Assembly (NCBI GenBank): GCA_050304615.1
Contig: JBNLDW010000013.1
Coordinates: forward strand, 1 to 20,644
Length of the DNA stretch: 20,644 nt
Source of the DNA: CBFDBF01 sp050304615
GTDB taxonomy: Bacteria; Pseudomonadota; Gammaproteobacteria; Chromatiales; Chromatiaceae
Reading direction: 5' to 3'
Shown here: one piece after another, positions 16,049 through 20,644 of the stretch
How the letters are laid out: the number at the start of each line of letters is the position of its first letter
How positions within the stretch are numbered: position 1 is the stretch's first letter
Program-made: the position numbers and the translations under genes
The notes under the pieces: generated by a model
Seen by the model: the letters and a program-made list of their open reading frames with translations, nothing else
What the model was told of the DNA's origin: nothing
Databases searched by the model: none

Positions 16049-16924
16049 TTAGGCCAACCCGGCCCACTGTAGATAGATGTTATTGATCTGCGCGCCCCAT
16101 AGCAGGCTGATCCAGCCTGCGGCGGCTAGGTAGGGGCCAAACGGGATGGGCAGTGTACGGTCACGGCCACGGAACAGGATCATAGCGATGCCGAATAGCG
16201 CGCCTACCAGGGAGGATAGCAGAACGATCTGCAACAGAAACTGCCACCCCTGCCAGGCTCCGAACAGTGCCAGTAGCTTGAAGTCACCGTATCCCATTCC
16301 CTCCTTACCGGTAACCAACTTAAATAGTTTAAAGATAGACCAGAGGGAGAGATAACCGCCGACAGCGCCGAGGATGGCCGATTCCGGATCGGTAAAAACG
16401 GTGAACAGGCTAAGTAGCAGACCCACCCAGATGGTTGGTAGTACAATATTGTCTGGCAGTAGTTGGTGGTCTATGTCGATCAGACTGAGTGCAATCAGCA
16501 CCCAGGTTAGTAAGAGGGCGGTAGCGGCCTGCCAGGTGGGGCCAAAGTGCCAGGCCACCACAACCGAGAGCAGGGCAGTGAGTAGCTCTACTACTGGGTA
16601 GCGTATGGAGATGGCACAGTTACACTCTGAGCAGCGTCCACGCAGGAACAGGTAACTGAGAACAGGGATATTTTCTAGCGCAGTGATTTTATGGTTGCAG
16701 TTGGGGCAGCGAGAGCGGGGGCGGGAGAGGTCGAATGGTGCGGTTGGCTCCTGCTCAGTCGGGAGCTGCAACAGCTCTCTGCACTGCCCCTTCCAGTCAC
16801 GCTCCAGCATGATCGGTAGGCGGTGGGCTACCACATTGAGAAAACTGCCCACTGCCAACCCCAGCAGGGCAGCAGCGGGCAGAAATATGATTGGGCACTG
16901 TTGCAGTGCGTCAACAAAACACAC
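16049..16924 (-). CDS. pilD: Prepilin peptidase / N-methyltransferase
   Basis: A 291-residue polytopic inner-membrane aspartyl protease that cleaves the leader of type IV prepilins and methylates the new N-terminus. The cytoplasmic zinc motif has C73, C76, C98 and C101. The catalytic aspartates are D150 (in LIDIDHQLLPD) and D214 (in GMGYGDFKLL), close to D149/D213 of Pseudomonas PilD. The start is GTG with no clear Shine-Dalgarno, five bases after the pilC stop, so coupled translation is likely. It may also serve type II secretion pseudopilins if present elsewhere. Confidence 0.96.
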   Translation of the reverse strand: MCFVDALQQCPIIFLPAAALLGLAVGSFLNVVAHRLPIMLERDWKGQCRELLQLPTEQEPTAPFDLSRPRSRCPNCNHKITALENIPVLSYLFLRGRCSECNCAISIRYPVVELLTALLSVVVAWHFGPTWQAATALLLTWVLIALSLIDIDHQLLPDNIVLPTIWVGLLLSLFTVFTDPESAILGAVGGYLSLWSIFKLFKLVTGKEGMGYGDFKLLALFGAWQGWQFLLQIVLLSSLVGALFGIAMILFRGRDRTLPIPFGPYLAAAGWISLLWGAQINNIYLQWAGLA

Positions 16925-16929
16925 TGGGT

Positions 16930-18195
16930 TTAGAAGGCCTCAGCCATATGGAAGATAGGCAGATACATGGCTACAACCAGACCGCCCACCAAGGTGCCGA
17001 GAACTACCATAATGAGCGGTTCTAGCAGGCTACTGAGGGCATCTACCATGTTGTCCACCTCCTCATCATAGAAGTCGGCTACCTTGGTCAGCATATCATC
17101 TAGCGAGCCTGACTCCTCACCGATGGCGATCATCTGGACCACCATATGGGGGAAGAGGTTCTGCTGCTTCATGGTTAGCTGTAGCGTCTGTCCGGTGGCC
17201 ACATCCTCCCGCATCCGCAATACTGCATTGGAGTAGACGATATTACCGGTGGCACCGGCCACCGACTCCATCGCCTCAACTAAGGGCACACCAGCCGCAA
17301 ACATTGTGGCAGTAGTACGGGCAAAGCGTGCTATTGAGGCCTTATGCACTATAACGCCGAGAATCGGGGTCTTGAGCAGGGCTTTATCGACAACCTCTCT
17401 GAACTTGCGGGACCGTTTGAAAAAATATCCAGTGATAAATATGGCAGCAAGCAGTATAAGTAACAGCAGGAACCACCACTCCTGCAAAAAGCGAGACATA
17501 GATACAACCATCTTGGTGAATGCAGGTAGCTCTGAGCCAAAGCCCTCAAATAGGCTCTCGAACATCGGTATCACAAATATCATAATCAGAGATACCACCA
17601 GCACTGCTACTACTATAACGGCAGCGGGGTAGAATAGCGCCTTCTTGATCTTTCCTTTGATCGACTCGGTTTTCTCTTTATAGGTGGCGATCTTGTCCAG
17701 TAGCTCTTCCAGCACACCGGCTGCCTCGCCGGCCTTTACCAGGTTGCAGAAGAGATCATCGAAATACAGGGGGTGCTTGCCTAGCGCAGAGGCCAGGGCC
17801 GTACCACCCTCTATGTCTGCCTTGATCGCTAGCAGCATATCCTGCATCGCCGGGTTCTCGTTGCCACGCCCAACGATATCGAAGGCCTGAACCAGTGGAA
17901 CCCCGGCGCTCATCATGGTGGCAAGTTGGCGGGCAAATACAGCGATATCGCCGGACGTAATCTTTTGCTTCCGATCAGTGAACAGGGAGGCGGGTTTTTT
18001 CTTTACCTTCAGTGGGTTGATCCCCAGGCGCCGCAGTTCGGCCCGTACCGCGTTAAGGTTGGATGCGCGGGTCTCGCCATTTAGCCGTTTACCTTGTTTG
18101 TCGGTACCTTCCCATTTATAGACCACGGCCTTTGGCTGCGATTTTTTTGGCGCCGGTTTTTTGCGTACGGCCCTTTTTTGTGCTGGCTTTGCCAT
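16930..18195 (-). CDS. pilC: Type IV pilus inner-membrane platform protein
   Basis: A 421-residue GspF-family protein on which the pilus is assembled. It has a basic N-terminus (1-20) and two homologous T2SSF domains; the duplication is visible as FARQLATMMSAGVPL (87-101) and FARTTATMFAAGVPL (291-305). Membrane helices lie at about 190-212, 240-259 and near 390-415. It is followed five bases later by pilD. Unusually, 297 bp separate it from pilB upstream. Confidence 0.96.
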   Translation of the reverse strand: MAKPAQKRAVRKKPAPKKSQPKAVVYKWEGTDKQGKRLNGETRASNLNAVRAELRRLGINPLKVKKKPASLFTDRKQKITSGDIAVFARQLATMMSAGVPLVQAFDIVGRGNENPAMQDMLLAIKADIEGGTALASALGKHPLYFDDLFCNLVKAGEAAGVLEELLDKIATYKEKTESIKGKIKKALFYPAAVIVVAVLVVSLIMIFVIPMFESLFEGFGSELPAFTKMVVSMSRFLQEWWFLLLLILLAAIFITGYFFKRSRKFREVVDKALLKTPILGVIVHKASIARFARTTATMFAAGVPLVEAMESVAGATGNIVYSNAVLRMREDVATGQTLQLTMKQQNLFPHMVVQMIAIGEESGSLDDMLTKVADFYDEEVDNMVDALSSLLEPLIMVVLGTLVGGLVVAMYLPIFHMAEAF

Positions 18196-18266
18196 AATTC
18201 TAGAATCCTCAGTTGGACGAGTGGGAGTGTGCGCCTGGGGTGGTATAGGGCAAGGCGTAACGAAGA

Positions 18267-18285
18267 GGAATAGTTATTCTATTCC
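18267..18285. other. Hairpin in the pilB-pilC gap
   Basis: GGAATAG and CTATTCC pair perfectly around TTATT. There is no following T-tract on the minus strand, so this is not an obvious terminator; it could modulate pilC expression or mRNA stability. Confidence 0.5.
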
Positions 18286-18305
18286 AAGGAGTTGCAAAGC
18301 TTACC

Positions 18306-18342
18306 GCTCCATGCTCACGCCCCTCACCTACCTCCATGTAGG
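18306..18342 (+). repeat. Intergenic palindromic element in the pilB-pilC gap
   Basis: GCTCCATGC (18306-18314) is followed 17 bp later by the loop CTCCAT (18332-18337) of a CCTAC/GTAGG hairpin (18327-18342). The layout matches the elements at 64-349 and 15285-15322. Confidence 0.55.
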
Positions 18343-18492
18343 CGACGCCGTTATGTGCCGCTACAGTCGTGCAATCCGACACGTAGCGTCCTTCACCTAG
18401 CAGATGAACTATGGTGTACATAATTAAAGTCCAATATTCGCATGGCATTATACATACCTGTAAGCGGTCAACTGAGGAATCTAGGATTATGG

Positions 18493-20205
18493 TTAATCCT
18501 TGGTTACCCGGTTGATTTCATCAAGGCAGGTAATGCCGGCCTTTACCTTTGCCAGTCCGGAGGCCCGCAGGTTCTGCACTCCCTCCTTAATGGCCTGCTT
18601 CTCCAGATCTATAGAGCTGCCACCTGCCATGATTATGTGTCCCATCTCATCTGAGATAGGCATCACCTGAAATATACCAACTCTCCCCTTGTATCCGTCA
18701 GTGCAGCGATCACATCCTGATGCCTTATAGATCTTCATGCCACTAGATACATCGCTTTCCGAAAAACCCTCATCCAGCAGGGCCTGTTTTGGCACGTCAT
18801 GTACCTTTTTGCAGTGTTCACAGAGTCGGCGGGCCAGACGTTGCGCTATGATCAGCAGCACTGATGAGGCGATGTTGTATGTTGGTATACCCATATTTGC
18901 GAGACGGGTCAGGGTCTGAGGACCATCATTGGTGTGCAGGGTGGAGAGTAGCAGGTGCCCTGTCTGGGCGGCCTTGACGGCAATCTCAGCCGTCTCCAGA
19001 TCACGGATCTCACCGACCATTATGATATCAGGGTCCTGCCGCAGAAATGCCCTTAGGGCCAGGGCAAAGGTGAATCCTGTCATGGTATTGGTGTTGACCT
19101 GGTTGATCCCAGCAACCTGGATTTCCACCGGATCCTCTACCGTAGATATATTGGTGTCGACCTCATTGAGCAGGTTAAGGGCGGTGTACAGGGTCACCGT
19201 CTTACCGCTGCCGGTAGGGCCGGTTACCAGGATCATGCCGTAGGGCTTTTTGATCGCCTGCTCAAACATCGCGCGTTGCTTTTCGTCAAATCCGAGGGCA
19301 TCTATGCCGAGCTTGGCCGAAGCTGGGTCGAGAATACGTAGCACGATTTTTTCGCCATACAGGGTAGGGCAGGTGTTTACACGGAAGTCGATTGAGCGGT
19401 TTCGTGACAGCACCATCTTGATGCGCCCATCCTGGGGGATACGTCTCTCGGCGATATTCATACGGGACATAACCTTGAGTCGTGCAGTCAAGCGGGAGGC
19501 AATATTGATCGGGGGAGAGGCGACCTCATGCAGCATGCCGTCCTGGCGGTAGCGGATACGGAAACTCTTCTCATAGGGCTCAAAGTGAATATCCGAGGCA
19601 CCCAGTTTAATGGCATCCAGCAGCATCTTATTGACAAAACGGACTACCGGGGCGTCATCGACGTCCAGGTCCGTCTCTTTGGACGGTTCATCTTCACCGG
19701 TAGATATATTCAGGCTATCCAGGTCATCATCGATGAGTGCTGAGAGGCTGGTCTCATTTGACTCCATGACCTTCTCTATAAACTGGGATAGTTTGTTCTC
19801 CTCAACCACCACTGCCTCAGTGGTCAGCCCGGTGTGGAATTTAATCTCATCTAGTCCAGCTATATTCGTAGGGTCGGCTACACCGAGAAAGAGGCGGCTG
19901 CCGCGTTTGAATAGCGGTAGTGCACGGTGTTTACGGATCAGCTTCTCCGCTACCAGGGAGACTGGTGCCAGCTCCAGGCTAAGAGACTGGAGGTCAAACA
20001 GGGGGACCCCAAACTCATGTGCGGCAGCATTGGCGATCTTGCCGCTGCCAAGGATCTTCTGCTCCACCAGATAGGTGACAAAGGGTGTGTGCTGGATGGC
20101 GGCCTGCTTCAGCGCCTTCTCTGCTGCCTGTTCTGACAGCAGGCCATCCTGAACTAGGCGATATGCCAGTCCACTGGTCTTTAGCTGTGATTGTGCGGTG
20201 GCCAT
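18493..20205 (-). CDS. pilB: Type IV pilus assembly ATPase
   Basis: A 570-residue GspE-family hexameric ATPase that powers pilus extension. The N-terminal ~150 residues are a GspE-N/MshEN-like domain (RLVQDGLLSEQ...), which in relatives can bind cyclic di-GMP. The catalytic part has Walker A GPTGSGKT (329-336), the Asp box around VEDPVE (356-361), Walker B DPDIIMVGEIRD (391-402), the His box with HTND, and the tetracysteine zinc site C462, C465, C498, C501 that marks extension rather than retraction ATPases. It lies downstream of a pilin gene end and upstream of pilC, pilD and coaE. Confidence 0.97.
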   Translation of the reverse strand: MATAQSQLKTSGLAYRLVQDGLLSEQAAEKALKQAAIQHTPFVTYLVEQKILGSGKIANAAAHEFGVPLFDLQSLSLELAPVSLVAEKLIRKHRALPLFKRGSRLFLGVADPTNIAGLDEIKFHTGLTTEAVVVEENKLSQFIEKVMESNETSLSALIDDDLDSLNISTGEDEPSKETDLDVDDAPVVRFVNKMLLDAIKLGASDIHFEPYEKSFRIRYRQDGMLHEVASPPINIASRLTARLKVMSRMNIAERRIPQDGRIKMVLSRNRSIDFRVNTCPTLYGEKIVLRILDPASAKLGIDALGFDEKQRAMFEQAIKKPYGMILVTGPTGSGKTVTLYTALNLLNEVDTNISTVEDPVEIQVAGINQVNTNTMTGFTFALALRAFLRQDPDIIMVGEIRDLETAEIAVKAAQTGHLLLSTLHTNDGPQTLTRLANMGIPTYNIASSVLLIIAQRLARRLCEHCKKVHDVPKQALLDEGFSESDVSSGMKIYKASGCDRCTDGYKGRVGIFQVMPISDEMGHIIMAGGSSIDLEKQAIKEGVQNLRASGLAKVKAGITCLDEINRVTKD

Positions 20206-20493
20206 CTGTTGCTAACCGTGATCCCCGGAATCCATATGTTTTAATATAAAGTAGATTGTAGTCTGATATCCACAACTATTTGTGAAATAAGACAATAACT
20301 GAGAATGTTGAGTAGTGCAATTGAAGTTACAGGCGAGTGGCTCTGTTTGACCGTAATCCCGGAGTAGGCATGGATCCTAGGGTCGTGTTACAGCATCTAT
20401 GCCTCATGGCCCCATCCTGGGTTCGCAAAAGGTACATTCATGCACTCCTGCGCCGACCGCGAATAGCAAGGGTCACTAATCTTTTCCTGAAGC
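20206..20493 (-). other. Intergenic region upstream of pilB
   Basis: This 288-bp stretch should contain the pilB promoter or read-through leader. A minus-strand TATATT (20243-20248) lacks a well-placed -35, and I see no sigma-54 type GG/GC pair. A weak TAGG/CCTA hairpin with ATGGAT in its loop (20365-20379) may be a decayed member of the palindromic repeat family. Confidence 0.4.
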
Positions 20494-20526
20494 GATAAAA
20501 ACCCCACATAAGCGGGGCTTTTTATC
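20494..20526 (-). terminator. Terminator after the pilin gene
   Basis: GATAAAAA and TTTTTATC flank CCCC/GGGG (20502-20505 with 20514-20517) around an 8-nt loop. On the minus strand the GGGG arm is followed by TTTTTATC, 43 bp after the pilin stop. It can also fold on the + strand, so it may be bidirectional. Confidence 0.85.
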
Positions 20527-20535
20527 GGACATTAT

Positions 20536-20553
20536 GACCGTACTAATACGGTC
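20536..20553. other. Small perfect hairpin in pilin 3' UTR
   Basis: GACCGTA and TACGGTC pair perfectly around CTAA, between the pilin stop and its terminator. It may stabilise the 3' end of the mRNA or be an operator-like site. Confidence 0.45.
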
Positions 20554-20568
20554 TCTATGGTCTACGCC

Positions 20569-20644
20569 CTATTTGCAATCACCAGGTGCATATCTGGCCG
20601 CGAGTGTACCGGGAGTGGTTGGTGCCAGACCGCGGCCAGTTGCA
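20569..20644 (-). CDS. pilA: Type IV pilin, C-terminal fragment (cut by window edge)
   Basis: The last 24 codons of a minus-strand gene enter from the right edge and end at TAG (20571-20569). The translation ends TLAARYAPGDCK, which is the typical C-terminus of type IVa major pilins: a T-[LV]-A-A-[KR]-[YF]-x-P strand followed by the final disulfide cysteine and a basic residue. Its place just upstream of a strong terminator and pilB on the same strand agrees. The N-terminal prepilin leader and most of the protein lie outside the window, so identity rests on this tail and context. A minor pilin is the alternative. Confidence 0.7.
   Translation of the reverse strand, partial: ATGRGLAPTTPGTLAARYAPGDCK

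Noticed and set aside
18209..18448. Open frames on both strands in the pilB-pilC gap
   Set aside because: They overlap hairpins and a repeat element, have no ribosome site and no family resemblance.
20337..20498. 53-codon basic + strand frame (GTG start) ending in the terminator stem
   Set aside because: No convincing ribosome site or promoter, rare arginine codons, and it runs into the terminator of the opposite-strand pilin gene; probably chance.
20594..20639. 9-bp inverted repeat CTGGCCGCG/CGCGGCCAG with 28-nt spacer
   Set aside because: It falls inside the pilin coding sequence and has no T-tract; likely coincidental.

Overview
The window looks like a chromosomal segment of a gammaproteobacterium, possibly from the sulfur-oxidising or Chromatiales-like lineages. 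The grounds are the six-gene rsx/rnf operon in the order A-B-C-D-G-E, the pilA-pilB-pilC-pilD-coaE order, the divergent metG/apbC pair, and moderate GC. This placement is an inference from gene content and protein style; no rRNA or other phylogenetic marker lies here. I see no transposase, integrase, phage gene or CRISPR array.

Layout. Positions 1-491 hold a strong terminator of an unseen upstream gene and two tandem ~143-bp intergenic repeats. Positions 492-3928 (+) carry a TPR-sulfotransferase and a dihydrolipoyl dehydrogenase (lpdA). Positions 4111-5745 (+) carry a HerA-like hexameric ATPase that stands alone. It converges on tRNA-Thr(CGT) (-), followed by a cysteine-free Fur-family regulator (-). 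Positions 6484-11582 (-) are the complete rsxABCDGE electron-transport operon. metG (-) and the apbC/dCMP-deaminase pair (+) diverge from about 13.5 kb. The right end (15334-20644, -) is a type IV pilus assembly locus. It runs from the last 24 codons of a pilin gene at the window edge, through a terminator, pilB, a 297-bp gap, pilC and pilD, to coaE.

How the genes work together. The Rsx/Rnf proteins form one membrane complex with covalent FMN subunits (D, G), Fe-S subunits (B, C) and two paired membrane subunits (A, E), joining NADH/ferredoxin electron flow to the membrane. PilD processes the pilin, PilB powers its assembly and PilC is the membrane platform. ApbC is an Fe-S carrier that could serve the Fe-S-rich Rsx complex, though that is not shown by position.

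This is mostly ordinary core-genome DNA and I did not find a convincing new multi-gene system. The items most worth a second look are a family of palindromic intergenic repeats with a conserved loop and an upstream box at fixed spacing (three loci), a cysteine-free Fur protein, a lone HerA-like ATPase, a MetRS without its C-terminal tRNA-binding domain, and an interrupted pilB-pilC junction.
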